Counted from the stretch's first letter, positions 8,962-17,331 are shown. The stretch: DNA of 37,570 nt from Halalkalibacter wakoensis JCM 9140 (GCF_000513095.1 NZ_BAUT01000039.1:1-37570); one strand, 5' to 3'. Translations and numbers: made by a program. Notes: generated by a model from the sequence alone, not told the origin.

Positions 8962-9816
8962 CTACTTCTTAATGTGTGTCCATCCATCTCGTTGCTCAAC
9001 TTTCTTTTCTTTCATTAGCTTTCCTAACGCTCGCTTAAACTTTGCTTTACTGATGGAAAAGCGCAACTCAATATCTTCTGGTGGTGATTTATCCCAATAG
9101 GGCATGGAACCTCCACGTTCTTGTAAAAAAGTGAAGATTCTCTCAGCATCCTCTTCCTGCTGCTCGGACCTAAGTGGCCTCATCGTTACATTAATTCGGC
9201 CATCCTCTCTTACGAATTGAACCCTAACTTGAAGATGTTCACCGTATCGTGGTGAATGTATCATTTCGTCATGATGAAGAAACGCAATATACCCTTCATC
9301 CGTTAACATTAAGGCACCTTCATCTAAGAAATGATAAACATATCCACTAACTTCTTTATTCATCACTTCAGTTGGTGCTTTAATTGATGTTTTCTCGACA
9401 GGCTCCCCTTTTACAAGCTTAGCCATAAGTCTCCCTTTTTTATCCCAAGTCAGCGACAGCGGCAACCTATCTCCAGGACGCGGCCAAAGTTCTCGGTCAT
9501 AAGGAAGCTCGTCCATGGAAAGAAAAAGGTCTCTTGAGATCCCATTGTGAAAGAACACGCCATGACCAGTCTTAACTTCCACCGCTTCTAACCAAGCAAA
9601 TTCCCCTACTTGTAAATAGGGTTCCTCCATCGTAGCAGCTAACCTACCTTGGTGATCGTGATATAAAAAGACATCAATGTGATCGCCAATGTTTATTTCC
9701 TTTGTTATTTCGCGTTCATGAAGTAAAATGTCCGTGTTGCCGTCGCTTAAAAAATAACCGAAATTCGCTTTCCGAATAACCTCCAAGTTTACGGTATAAC
9801 CTGGTTTTAACTCCAT
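8962..9816 (-). CDS. cvfB: S1-domain RNA-binding protein, CvfB/YitL family
   Basis: CvfB-type proteins bind RNA through S1 folds; the Staphylococcus aureus member affects virulence gene expression. The product is 284 residues: an N-terminal S1 unit (EVIRKANFGYFLSD...DILLHEREI, about 10-45), a second (GEFAWLEAVEVKTGHGVFFHNG, about 87-110), a third (EVSGYVYHFLDEGALMLTDEG, about 157-177), and a C-terminal winged-helix region (RFSISKAKFKRALGKLMKEKKVEQ). The ATG at 9816 is chosen, not an earlier in-frame start, because it forms a TAATG overlap with the rsfS stop and has AGAAGGAG ahead. In B. subtilis the relative yitL lies elsewhere; here it is in the rsfS-yqeM operon. Confidence 0.9.
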   Translation of the reverse strand: MELKPGYTVNLEVIRKANFGYFLSDGNTDILLHEREITKEINIGDHIDVFLYHDHQGRLAATMEEPYLQVGEFAWLEAVEVKTGHGVFFHNGISRDLFLSMDELPYDRELWPRPGDRLPLSLTWDKKGRLMAKLVKGEPVEKTSIKAPTEVMNKEVSGYVYHFLDEGALMLTDEGYIAFLHHDEMIHSPRYGEHLQVRVQFVREDGRINVTMRPLRSEQQEEDAERIFTFLQERGGSMPYWDKSPPEDIELRFSISKAKFKRALGKLMKEKKVEQRDGWTHIKK

Positions 9817-10169
9817 TAACCTAAAACTCCTTCTAATTCTACTGTCGGGGCATCTCCCCATAGCTTTTCTAAGTTATAATATACGCGCTCATCTTTATGA
9901 AATACATGAACAACAACATCTCCAAGATCAACCAAAACCCACCTTGCTTGATCAAACCCTTCTAACCGTTTAATTTCAATTCCTTCTTCTTGAACGACTT
10001 TTTTTAGTTCATATGCGATTGCTTGCACTTGTTTATCTGAGTTACCATGACAAATAACAAAATAATCAGCTATTAGGGAAACACCCTTCATATTTAATGC
10101 AACAATATTTTCCGCTCTCTTATCATCAATGGCTTTCACAGCTAGTGACAAAGTGTTCGATTCATTCAC
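9816..10169 (-). CDS. rsfS: Ribosomal silencing factor RsfS
   Basis: RsfS (YqeL/RsfA) binds ribosomal protein L14 and blocks joining of the ribosomal subunits when nutrients run short. The 117-residue product has the family core ADYFVICHGNSDKQVQAIA and the Trp-containing GFDQARWVLVDLGDVVVHVF segment. It overlaps yqeK by four bases (ATGA) upstream and cvfB by one base (TAATG) downstream, so the three are probably translated in a coupled manner. Confidence 0.95.
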   Translation of the reverse strand: MNESNTLSLAVKAIDDKRAENIVALNMKGVSLIADYFVICHGNSDKQVQAIAYELKKVVQEEGIEIKRLEGFDQARWVLVDLGDVVVHVFHKDERVYYNLEKLWGDAPTVELEGVLG

Positions 10170-10744
10170 GAAACATCACTTCTCCTTTTTCTATTAACTA
10201 AATCATTGTAAGTAGCAAGTGTATCTGGATATACTCGCTGTCTTCGTTTCATTAAAAAGTTGATCGTATTTTCAAGCGCTTGAACGATGGCGTCATCAAT
10301 ACTCGTTTTTGCTAACTGACGAACTTCCTCGACGCCTTTAAATTTCCGGCCAGGTTCAATGTAATCAGCTAAAAAAACAATTTTCTCAAGCAACGTCATT
10401 TGAGGTCTACCTGTTGTATGATAATAAATGGCTTGTAAAATCTCTTGATCGTCAATTCCAACTTCCTGTTTAACAAAATAAGCTCCGCATGGCGCATGCA
10501 ACAGCTCATCTCCATATTCAAGGAAAGACTTATCTTCTAGTTTCTCCTGAACAACCCTTTTCATTTCTTCTTTATCACGAAATTTCGCATAATCATGAAA
10601 AATAGCAGCTAACTCGGCTTTAGAAGGATCTCCACCAAATTGTTCCGCAAGCTTTATCGCCGTTTCTACAACACCTAATGTGTGTGTGTAGCGGTGTTCA
10701 GTAAGTTGAAGTTTGACGATTGCCAATGCTTGTTCTCGGTTCAT
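10166..10744 (-). CDS. yqeK: HD-domain Ap4A hydrolase YqeK
   Basis: YqeK proteins are HD-domain enzymes that split diadenosine tetraphosphate symmetrically into two ADP. The metal-binding pattern is visible: His17 and His21 in the first helix (HRYTHTLGV), His50-Asp51 in AAIFHDYAKF, and a later His in LLHAPCGAYF. Length 192 is normal. The start MNREQALAIVKLQLTEHRY matches the family, which implies that the preceding nadD runs 47 bases into this gene. Confidence 0.93.
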   Translation of the reverse strand: MNREQALAIVKLQLTEHRYTHTLGVVETAIKLAEQFGGDPSKAELAAIFHDYAKFRDKEEMKRVVQEKLEDKSFLEYGDELLHAPCGAYFVKQEVGIDDQEILQAIYYHTTGRPQMTLLEKIVFLADYIEPGRKFKGVEEVRQLAKTSIDDAIVQALENTINFLMKRRQRVYPDTLATYNDLVNRKRRSDVS

Positions 10745-11318
10745 ACAATGACCTCTCTTTCACCAATGCTTCCACTCCCTCAGGAACCATATACGTAATG
10801 GGCTTTCCATCATGAACACGCTGACGAATATCTGTTGAAGAAATGTCTAATTGAGGCATTTCAATTAATCGGACATCCTTTGAATATTCATTAGAGACAA
10901 CCGTCGTCCCAGGTCGTTTCACTCCAATAAAGGTAACAAGCTTCATTAAATCATCAATGCTTACCCATTTTGGCAAGTATTCAATCATGTCTCCTCCAAT
11001 TAAGAAAGAAAAATCATACGTTGGGTACATTTCATTCAATTGTTTAACTGTATCAATCGTATACGATCGTCCTTCTCTTTCTAATTCAATCGTTTTCACA
11101 TAAAAGCGGTCGTTGCTATTTGTCGCACTTTTTAACATGTCAAGACGATCCTCATTTGAAGCCAAATCATCACTCTCTTTGTGAGGAGGAACATTCACTG
11201 GGATAAACCATATTTCATCCAACCCAAACGACACTAATACCTCTTGTGCAAATAACAAATGTCCGATGTGTGGAGGATTAAACGTCCCTCCAAATAAACC
11301 AACCTTCTTCATCCGCAT
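10698..11318 (-). CDS. nadD: Nicotinate-nucleotide adenylyltransferase
   Basis: NadD adenylylates nicotinate mononucleotide with ATP in NAD synthesis. The nucleotidyltransferase motif GGTFNPPHIGH is at residues 10-20 and the ISSTDIR motif is near the C-terminus. The protein is 206 residues, about 15 longer than I recall for B. subtilis, because the frame continues past the usual SLYE end (EPRTSIGNRQTSTY) into yqeK. The ATG at 11318 follows AGGAG. Confidence 0.95.
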   Translation of the reverse strand: MRMKKVGLFGGTFNPPHIGHLLFAQEVLVSFGLDEIWFIPVNVPPHKESDDLASNEDRLDMLKSATNSNDRFYVKTIELEREGRSYTIDTVKQLNEMYPTYDFSFLIGGDMIEYLPKWVSIDDLMKLVTFIGVKRPGTTVVSNEYSKDVRLIEMPQLDISSTDIRQRVHDGKPITYMVPEGVEALVKERSLYEPRTSIGNRQTSTY

Positions 11319-11336
11319 TCACTCTCCTGCTCTTTT

Positions 11337-11630
11337 TTAAGAAGGGAGTACGAGCTGTTTATTTTCTTTCGATTCTTTATACAGCACAATCGTGTTTCCG
11401 ATTACCTGCACTAACTCTGCCTTTGTATCCTTAACCAATCTATCAACGACCGTGTCTTTATCTTCATCACAATTTTGCAAAATGCTAACTTTTAGAAGCT
11501 CTCGCGCTTCTAGAGCTTCATCAATTTGTTTACTCATATTTTCGTTTACCCCACCTTTACCAACTTGAAAGATAGGAGTAAGGTGATGAGCTTTTGATCG
11601 TAAAAATCTTTTCTGTTTTCCTGTTAACAT
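11337..11630 (-). CDS. yhbY: CRM-domain RNA-binding protein YhbY (YqeI)
   Basis: YhbY-type proteins associate with pre-50S ribosomal particles through a single CRM RNA-binding domain. The 97-residue product has the typical start LTGKQKRFLRSKAHHL, the GKGGVN motif (about 23-28, the counterpart of the GxxG loop) and the ending QVIGNTIVLYKES. It overlaps the aroE 3' end by seven bases, within an operon otherwise rich in ribosome factors. Confidence 0.94.
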   Translation of the reverse strand: MLTGKQKRFLRSKAHHLTPIFQVGKGGVNENMSKQIDEALEARELLKVSILQNCDEDKDTVVDRLVKDTKAELVQVIGNTIVLYKESKENKQLVLPS

Positions 11631-12469
11631 GATGTTCCTCCTAGGTTTGTTAAAACAATTTTTCTCATACGTTCACGTTCTGGCTTCTTTCCTGTCCAAT
11701 GTTCAAATGAAAGAGCTGCTTGATTGACAAACATGCCAACTCCATTAATCGTCAAGCACCCTTTCTTTTTTGCTTCTATTAAGAATGCTGTATCCAAAGG
11801 ATTATAAATCAGGTCACAAACAATCGATTTATCTGTTAATTGTTCCAAAGATAATGGTGTATATTCTACGTTTGGAGACATGCCAATGGACGTTGTATTA
11901 ATAATAACATCATAATGCGAGAGTTGATTTTCTGCTTGTTTTTTCTCTATGACTTCGGCTTGGGTTTTAAATTCCTTTGCTAATTTTAATAATGGTGTTG
12001 CCTTTTCTGCTGTTCGGTTAGTAATGGTTAAATGGCCAATACCCTTACGAAGAAGAGAAGTAACAATTCCTCGAGCAGCTCCACCTGCCCCTATTATTAA
12101 AAATCGTTTCGTTTGCAAATCAATTTGGGCTTCTTCTTCCAATGATTCGACAAAACCACGGCCATCCGTATTATAGCCGACTAATCTCCCATTAACATTG
12201 ACAATTGTGTTAACAGCTCCAATTAAACGTGCTTCTTCATCAATTTCATCGAGATACTCCATTACAGCAATTTTATGTGGAACCGTTACATTGCAACCAC
12301 TTATTTGTAGAGCTTTCAAACCTGCAATTGCATCTTTAATAAAATTTGGATCAACATCAAATGCATGGTACGTTGCATCTATTCCAATATGACCAAAAGC
12401 ATCATTATGAATATTGGGCGACATTGAATGTCCAACTGGATGCCCTAGCAATCCAAACACTTTCCCCAT
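11624..12469 (-). CDS. aroE: Shikimate dehydrogenase
   Basis: AroE reduces 3-dehydroshikimate to shikimate with NADPH in aromatic amino acid synthesis. The substrate-binding GHPVGHSMSPNIHN (about 10-23), the catalytic NVTVPHK (about 59-65), NTDGRGFV and the nucleotide-binding GAGGAARG are all present. The 281-residue length is normal. The ATG follows GGGGAGGAGATCCA. It lies 24 bases after yqeH and overlaps yhbY. Confidence 0.96.
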   Translation of the reverse strand: MGKVFGLLGHPVGHSMSPNIHNDAFGHIGIDATYHAFDVDPNFIKDAIAGLKALQISGCNVTVPHKIAVMEYLDEIDEEARLIGAVNTIVNVNGRLVGYNTDGRGFVESLEEEAQIDLQTKRFLIIGAGGAARGIVTSLLRKGIGHLTITNRTAEKATPLLKLAKEFKTQAEVIEKKQAENQLSHYDVIINTTSIGMSPNVEYTPLSLEQLTDKSIVCDLIYNPLDTAFLIEAKKKGCLTINGVGMFVNQAALSFEHWTGKKPERERMRKIVLTNLGGTSC

Positions 12470-12493
12470 TGGATCTCCTCCCCAACTTTTAAA

Positions 12494-13603
12494 TTATATG
12501 AGGGACTCTCGTATCATGACTTGAACTCCTTTAGGAGCATAACCCTCTACTTCAATATTTGTTCCATTCACAGTTACCCATCCTAAACCAGAAAAGACGA
12601 TATCTACCTTTTTATCCTTAATACGAAATGTATGCTTCTCCAGTGGCGGTAACGAATCTTTATCCTCTGCACCTGGTGGTGTTAACAGTTCACCTAAATG
12701 ATTTTTGTATAAGTCATCTGCTTTTTCACGCTTAGTACGGTGAATGTTCAATTCATTTGAAAAATAGCACGTAAACGACGTTCGTTCTCCTCGTACAAAA
12801 TCAAATCGACCTAATCCCCCAAAAAATAACGTTTGCTCTTCATTTAACTGGAAAACCATTGGCTTGATTTCTTTTTTGGGTGTGATGACTTTTAGTTCTT
12901 GCTTATCTATATGGTGAGCCATTTGGTGATGATTAATAATTCCAGGTGTATCATAAAGTGCGCTTCCATCATCTAATGGTATATCAATCATATCTAATGT
13001 TGTACCAGGAAAGTGGGACGTTGTAATTAGCTGTTCAGTGTCACCACCAAATGTTTTAATCATTTGATTAATAAACGTTGATTTTCCTACATTTGTACAG
13101 CCAACAATATACACATCTCGTCCATTCCGTAAACGATCTATTTCTGATGCAACCGTTTCGATGCCAATTGCTTTTTCAGCACTCATTAACAATACATCTA
13201 ACGGCTTTAGCCCTAAATCCTTTGATGATTTTTTCATCCAATTAATTAAGCGGTTATGATTTAATGATTTAGGTAAAAGATCCACTTTATTTCCAACTAA
13301 TAAAACATCATTTCCACCAACAAATCTATGAAGACCAGGGAGCCAACTCCCAGTAAAGTCGAAAATATCAACAATCTTTACGATTAGAGCTTTTTTCTGT
13401 CCTAACCCATTTAATATTTTGAGAAAATCATCGTCTGTTAATGAAACGTCTTGCACCTCATTGTAATGAGTTAGTCGGAAACATCTTTGACAAATGATTA
13501 CATCCCTTTTTAATGCTGAAGGTGGTGCATATCCAAGATCATTCTTTGACTCTGATTGAATGGAAACACCACAACCTGCACAAATAACCTTACTTTCTTC
13601 CAT
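12494..13603 (-). CDS. yqeH: Ribosome-assembly GTPase YqeH
   Basis: YqeH is a circularly permuted GTPase needed for 30S subunit assembly in B. subtilis. The order of motifs shows the permutation: an N-terminal zinc finger (Cys8, Cys11, Cys38, Cys41), then G4 NKVD (105-108), G5-like SAEKAIG (141-147), G1 GCTNVGKST (168-176), G2 PGTT (199-202) and G3 DTPG (218-221). Length 369 is normal. It is the first gene of the operon here; yqeG, which precedes it in B. subtilis, is missing. The start follows GGAGGATAAT. Confidence 0.96.
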   Translation of the reverse strand: MEESKVICAGCGVSIQSESKNDLGYAPPSALKRDVIICQRCFRLTHYNEVQDVSLTDDDFLKILNGLGQKKALIVKIVDIFDFTGSWLPGLHRFVGGNDVLLVGNKVDLLPKSLNHNRLINWMKKSSKDLGLKPLDVLLMSAEKAIGIETVASEIDRLRNGRDVYIVGCTNVGKSTFINQMIKTFGGDTEQLITTSHFPGTTLDMIDIPLDDGSALYDTPGIINHHQMAHHIDKQELKVITPKKEIKPMVFQLNEEQTLFFGGLGRFDFVRGERTSFTCYFSNELNIHRTKREKADDLYKNHLGELLTPPGAEDKDSLPPLEKHTFRIKDKKVDIVFSGLGWVTVNGTNIEVEGYAPKGVQVMIRESLI

Positions 13604-13869
13604 ATTATCCTCCTCTATGATAAGTACCTCGACATTATGATCATTCTTTCTTTTATTATGAGAGACATGTTAACGGTTCATCCTATTTGTCGTAAACTAC
13701 TTGAAATGAACCAAAGTATTTTTTAGCACCCCTACCAAACTTTAACTATACCTTTCCTTATTTTTTTTTTCAATTCTTAAGGACATAAAACGACTTTCAA
13801 GTAAAAAAAATGTTATTTTTTTCAACTTTTTAAAAAAATTTTCGACAAAAATTATCAGAAATCAACAGT

Positions 13870-13969
13870 TGTGGATAACGTTATACACGATATCCCCTTA
13901 CAAGAATAAGGGGTTTCGATTGGTAATAAACAGGAAACTAACAGGTTATCCACCTATCAATGTGGATAA
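13870..13969. promoter_or_regulatory. DnaA-box cluster upstream of sda
   Basis: Four 9-base DnaA boxes occur in 100 bases: TGTGGATAA at 13870-13878 (perfect, minus orientation), TTATACACG at 13881-13889 (one mismatch), TTATCCACC at 13946-13954 (one mismatch) and TGTGGATAA at 13961-13969 (perfect, minus). The last ends nine bases before the candidate -35 of sda. DnaA binding at the sda-yqeG region is known in B. subtilis and ties sda expression to replication initiation. Confidence 0.88.
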
Positions 13970-13978
13970 CCAGAACGG

Positions 13979-14007
13979 TTGTTCTATTTTTTTAGTCGTG
14001 TTAGGAT
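13979..14007 (+). promoter_or_regulatory. Candidate sda promoter
   Basis: TTGTTC (13979-13984) and TAGGAT (14002-14007) with a 17-base spacer, directly beside the fourth DnaA box. The leader to the ATG would be about 110 bases. Confidence 0.5.
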
Positions 14008-14086
14008 AAAAGCACATTCAAAACAACTTAGTAGTTTATTCACTAGTAATGAATTCTATTCCTATAAAATACATCCTACAAAACCG

Positions 14087-14122
14087 AGGAGGTGAACCTG
14101 TCAAACAGCTGACAGGAAAAAC
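14087..14122 (+). promoter_or_regulatory. sda ribosome binding site with a hairpin before the start
   Basis: A strong AGGAGGTGA (14087-14095) lies 27 bases before the ATG at 14123, too far for normal use. Between them CCTGTC (14097-14102) and GACAGG (14111-14116) form a perfect 6-base stem with an 8-base loop. If the hairpin is folded, the effective distance is about 8 bases. The in-frame codon TGA at 14093-14095 excludes an earlier start. A weak AGGA (14114-14117) partly inside the stem could be an alternative site. Confidence 0.6.
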
Positions 14123-14263
14123 ATGCAAAATCTAACAGATGAACTTTTAATTGAAACGTATTACAAAGCAATTGAATTAAACCTTAATCCAGACTTTATT
14201 GAACTGATTCGCATTGAAATTGCCAAACGCTCTCTTTCAGATAAAATTAAATTATCCTCATAA
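14123..14263 (+). CDS. sda: Sporulation checkpoint protein Sda
   Basis: Sda is a small antikinase that blocks the phosphorelay kinase KinA (and KinB) in B. subtilis when replication is perturbed or newly started, so holding back sporulation. The 46-residue product is exactly the usual length; it has the LSDELLIESYFKA-like start (here [17 protein letters not shown]), then [17 protein letters not shown], matching the two-helix hairpin. It is divergent from yqeH, as expected from the sda-yqeG arrangement of B. subtilis. Upstream lie four DnaA boxes. A bidirectional terminator follows four bases after the stop. Confidence 0.95.
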   Translation: MQNLTDELLIETYYKAIELNLNPDFIELIRIEIAKRSLSDKIKLSS

Positions 14264-14266
14264 TGA

Positions 14267-14298
14267 AAAAAGCAGCCATTAAAAAAGGCTGCTTTTTT
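14267..14298. terminator. Bidirectional terminator after sda
   Basis: Stem AAAAAGCAGCC with perfect complement, A-rich loop and T6. It separates sda (+) from the converging small gene at 14314. Confidence 0.85.
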
Positions 14299-14313
14299 GC
14301 ATTTAGGATTAAC

Positions 14314-14526
14314 TTATCGATTACCAATTCGAATATATTCCCTCGGCTGAAAAGGGAAGGTCATTGGTCCAACATTGTCATGTACTTGTTGAACGGTTAT
14401 ATCATTCGGTCCATCAAGTCCTTTTTCATGAATGGCTCGTTTATTAAATTCGTTCGCATACCAACCCCCTGAAAAAAGGACCAAAAAAATACTTACAGCA
14501 GCTAACCCTTTCTGCTTATTGCTCAT
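14314..14526 (-). CDS. Small membrane-anchored protein of unknown function
   Basis: I do not recognise this 70-residue protein. It begins MSNKQKGLAA, has one membrane segment or uncleaved signal (about 7-23, AAVSIFLVLFSGGWYA), and an outer polar part with VQQVHDNVGPMTFPFQP near the end. The start at 14526 is chosen because TGGAGTG lies seven bases ahead; an upstream extension to 14667 has no binding site. The positive N-terminus predicts that the C-terminal 45 residues face outside. It lies divergent from the Mrp operon; any functional link is a guess. Confidence 0.65.
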   Translation of the reverse strand: MSNKQKGLAAVSIFLVLFSGGWYANEFNKRAIHEKGLDGPNDITVQQVHDNVGPMTFPFQPREYIRIGNR

Positions 14527-14910
14527 CGTTGTCACTCCAGTTTTTTCAAACGTGTTCGTATCCCCTTTATCAAGCTTTGTCGAAATTTCAGACTGCTTTT
14601 GTTTATAGATTGTCGCACCATTTAAAAAAATATACATAGTTTTTCCAATTTGAATGAAGTATCTCAAAAGAAGAAGATTTTTTATAAGCTAAAAAAATTT
14701 TTTTCTTTTATTTTTTTCTCATTCCTACATATTTAATAAGTTTTGAAAAAACGGTAAAAGCTAAAAGCGTCGTGGATGCACGTGTTTAAAAAGTAGGTTA
14801 TACTTTTATGTAATCTGAGAATTGTGTCCTTTTAGTTTTGTAAAGGTTAAAGCAGAAAGGTAGGAACAAAGTAAAAAATACTTTAAAAGAAATAAAGGAG
14901 GTATGTCATT

Positions 14911-17331
14911 TTGACGGTTTTACATTGGGCTACAATCTCCCCATTTTTGTTAGCCATATTGATCCCTTTTTTGTATAAGTACGTCAGACCCATACATACG
15001 GGGTGGTTTGTCCTTGTACTCCCGCTCGTCTTGTTTGTTTATTTCATTCAATTGTTGCCAGTAACATCTGCTGGTGGTGTGATTGAACAGACGGTCCCTT
15101 GGGTACCTTCTCTTGGGATAAATTTTACTGTCTATATCGATGGATTAAGCTTGTTGTTTTTACTGCTTATAACAGGAATTGGAGCGCTTGTTGTCCTTTA
15201 TTCCATCTACTATTTGTCAAAGAAAACAGAAAAACTAAACAATTTTTATGTTTACCTACTTATGTTCATGGGAGCCATGCAAGGGGTTGTTTTATCTGAT
15301 AACTTAGTAGTCCTTTACGTATTTTGGGAAATTACAAGTGTATCCTCAGCTTTACTTATTTCATACTGGTACCATCGTGAAAAATCAACGTATGGTGCTC
15401 AAAAGTCAATGCTCATTACTGTATTTGGCGGGTTAGCCATGTTAGGTGGTTTTTCTCTGCTTTACATCATGACAGGGACATTTAGCATAAGAGAGATCAT
15501 TGGTAGTCTTGATTTAGTCACTACAAGTTCACTCTTTCTACCAGCTATGTTTCTTATTTTACTTGGTGCCTTTACGAAATCTGCACAATTCCCTTTCCAT
15601 ATTTGGCTACCAGATGCGATGGAAGCACCAACACCAGTAAGTGCGTATTTACATTCTGCCACTATGGTTAAAGCAGGAATTTATCTAGTTGCTCGTTTTA
15701 CACCTGTATTCGGTGGAGCGGCTGAATGGTTCTGGACCTTATCGATATTTGGAATTGTTACACTCTTGTGGGGGTCCATTTCTGCGGTGCGACAAAAAGA
15801 TCTTAAATCAATCCTAGCGTTTTCAACCATCAGTCAGCTTGGGTTAATTATGTGTTTATTAGGTCTTGGATCGGCATCTCTTTACTTTGGGTACGGAGAT
15901 GAGACAGCACTTTATACAACTGCTATTCTTGCTGCTGTCTTTCACTTAATTAATCATGCGACCTTTAAGGGAAGTCTTTTTATGACTGTTGGAATTATCG
16001 ATCATGAAACAGGAACTCGTGACATCCGCAAACTTGGTGGACTTATGACCATTATGCCTGTGACGTTTACTGTATCCTTAATCGGTCTTGCTTCAATGGC
16101 AGGCTTACCACCTTTTAATGGATTCTTAAGTAAAGAGATGTTTTTCACAGGGGTTCTGAACTCTTCAGAATTAAGTATTTTTAACATGCAAACATGGGGT
16201 TTCCTTTTCCCAATTCTTGCTTGGATAGCTAGTGTATTCACATTTGTGTACTGCCTAGTTATGTTCTTCCAAACATTTACAGGTAAATTCAAACCTGAAA
16301 ATTATGATGTGAAGCATGTACATGAAGCTCCAATTGGAATGTTGATTAGCCCAATTGTATTAGGCTCACTAGTGGTGATTTTTGGTTTTTTCCCAAATTT
16401 ATTAGCTTATACGCTAATTGAGCCAGCTATGGCTTCTATCCTTCCGAACTTATTGGAAGCAGATGAAAGGTTCTATGTTAATATTTATCATTGGCATGGA
16501 TTCAACACAGAGCTCTTTATGACGATAGGAGTTATTGCTGTTGGTACTATGATCTTTTTACTGATGAAAAAATGGGCCAAGTTGGCTATTTATCAGAAAG
16601 AACGTGATCCTCTTAACTGGTTCTATGATCATTCACTAACTGGACTCGTTAGAGGTGCTCAGTTTACAACAAGAATTCAGATGACAGGTGTCTTACGAGA
16701 TTATTTTGCCTATATGTGCGTGTTTATGATTCTACTGTTTGGGTATTCCATGATTCGTTACAATGCATTTGCAATTGATACAACAAATGTGACAGGAATT
16801 GACCCTTTTATGTGGATCCTTACCATTTTGTTTATCGGGGCAACTGTTGTTATCCCGTTTATTAATCACCGTATTACAGCGATCATTTTAGTTGGTGTGA
16901 TTGGGTTCTTACTAGCGCTATTCTTTGTTGTCTTCCGTGCACCAGATCTTGCGTTGACGCAATTATTAGTTGAAACAGTTACGGTTGTATTGTTTATGCT
17001 TGCATTTTATCATCTGCCGGAGCTTCGAAAAGAATCATTCAAGCCACGTTTTAATCTTGTGAACCTTATTATTTCTATTGGAGTCGGGGTTCTCGTTACA
17101 GCAATAGGATTAAGTGCTGCTGCACTTGGAAACTCTGCTAATTTTGAGTTCATTTCTGAATATTTCATTCAGAACTCAAAAGAACTAGCTGGTGGATACA
17201 ACATGGTTAACGTTATTCTTGTTGATTTCCGTGGCCTTGACACACTTCTTGAAGTACTTGTACTTGGGATTGCAGCTCTTGGAGTTGTAACCATGATTAA
17301 ACTTAGAATGACAGGGAGGGAAGATGTGTGA
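14911..17331 (+). CDS. mrpA: Na+/H+ antiporter subunit MrpA
   Basis: MrpA is the largest subunit of the Mrp multisubunit Na+/H+ antiporter, related to NuoL of complex I, and carries a proton path plus a C-terminal MrpB-like part. The 806-residue protein has about 20 membrane segments, the conserved WEITSVSSALLI segment (Glu at about 140), and the Lys- and Pro-rich FTKSAQFPFHIWLPDAMEAP segment (about 222-241). The C-terminal DLALTQLLVETVTVVLF is also typical. The start is TTG at 14911 with AAAGGAGGT ahead. No convincing -35/-10 pair is seen; TATACT near 14810 is a weak -10 candidate. First of seven overlapping genes. Confidence 0.97.
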   Translation: MTVLHWATISPFLLAILIPFLYKYVRPIHTGWFVLVLPLVLFVYFIQLLPVTSAGGVIEQTVPWVPSLGINFTVYIDGLSLLFLLLITGIGALVVLYSIYYLSKKTEKLNNFYVYLLMFMGAMQGVVLSDNLVVLYVFWEITSVSSALLISYWYHREKSTYGAQKSMLITVFGGLAMLGGFSLLYIMTGTFSIREIIGSLDLVTTSSLFLPAMFLILLGAFTKSAQFPFHIWLPDAMEAPTPVSAYLHSATMVKAGIYLVARFTPVFGGAAEWFWTLSIFGIVTLLWGSISAVRQKDLKSILAFSTISQLGLIMCLLGLGSASLYFGYGDETALYTTAILAAVFHLINHATFKGSLFMTVGIIDHETGTRDIRKLGGLMTIMPVTFTVSLIGLASMAGLPPFNGFLSKEMFFTGVLNSSELSIFNMQTWGFLFPILAWIASVFTFVYCLVMFFQTFTGKFKPENYDVKHVHEAPIGMLISPIVLGSLVVIFGFFPNLLAYTLIEPAMASILPNLLEADERFYVNIYHWHGFNTELFMTIGVIAVGTMIFLLMKKWAKLAIYQKERDPLNWFYDHSLTGLVRGAQFTTRIQMTGVLRDYFAYMCVFMILLFGYSMIRYNAFAIDTTNVTGIDPFMWILTILFIGATVVIPFINHRITAIILVGVIGFLLALFFVVFRAPDLALTQLLVETVTVVLFMLAFYHLPELRKESFKPRFNLVNLIISIGVGVLVTAIGLSAAALGNSANFEFISEYFIQNSKELAGGYNMVNVILVDFRGLDTLLEVLVLGIAALGVVTMIKLRMTGREDV

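Larger units (their letters stand above)
13604..14122. other. AT-rich intergenic region between yqeH and sda
   Basis: These 519 bases hold no gene that I can support. The yqeH-proximal part (13604-13735) has an inverted repeat GGTTCAT/ATGAACC. A very AT-rich stretch with long A and T runs follows (13740-13860), then four DnaA boxes with a small hairpin between them (CCCCTTA...TAAGGGG, 13894-13913), a candidate promoter and the long sda leader. The arrangement resembles a replication-origin unwinding region next to DnaA boxes, but no dnaA or dnaN is near. Confidence 0.7.

Noticed and set aside
13740-13969. Chromosomal replication origin
   Set aside because: The AT-rich tract plus DnaA boxes resembles oriC, but there is no dnaA, dnaN, rpmH or gyrB nearby and only four boxes. 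The sda context explains the cluster as a secondary DnaA-binding site.
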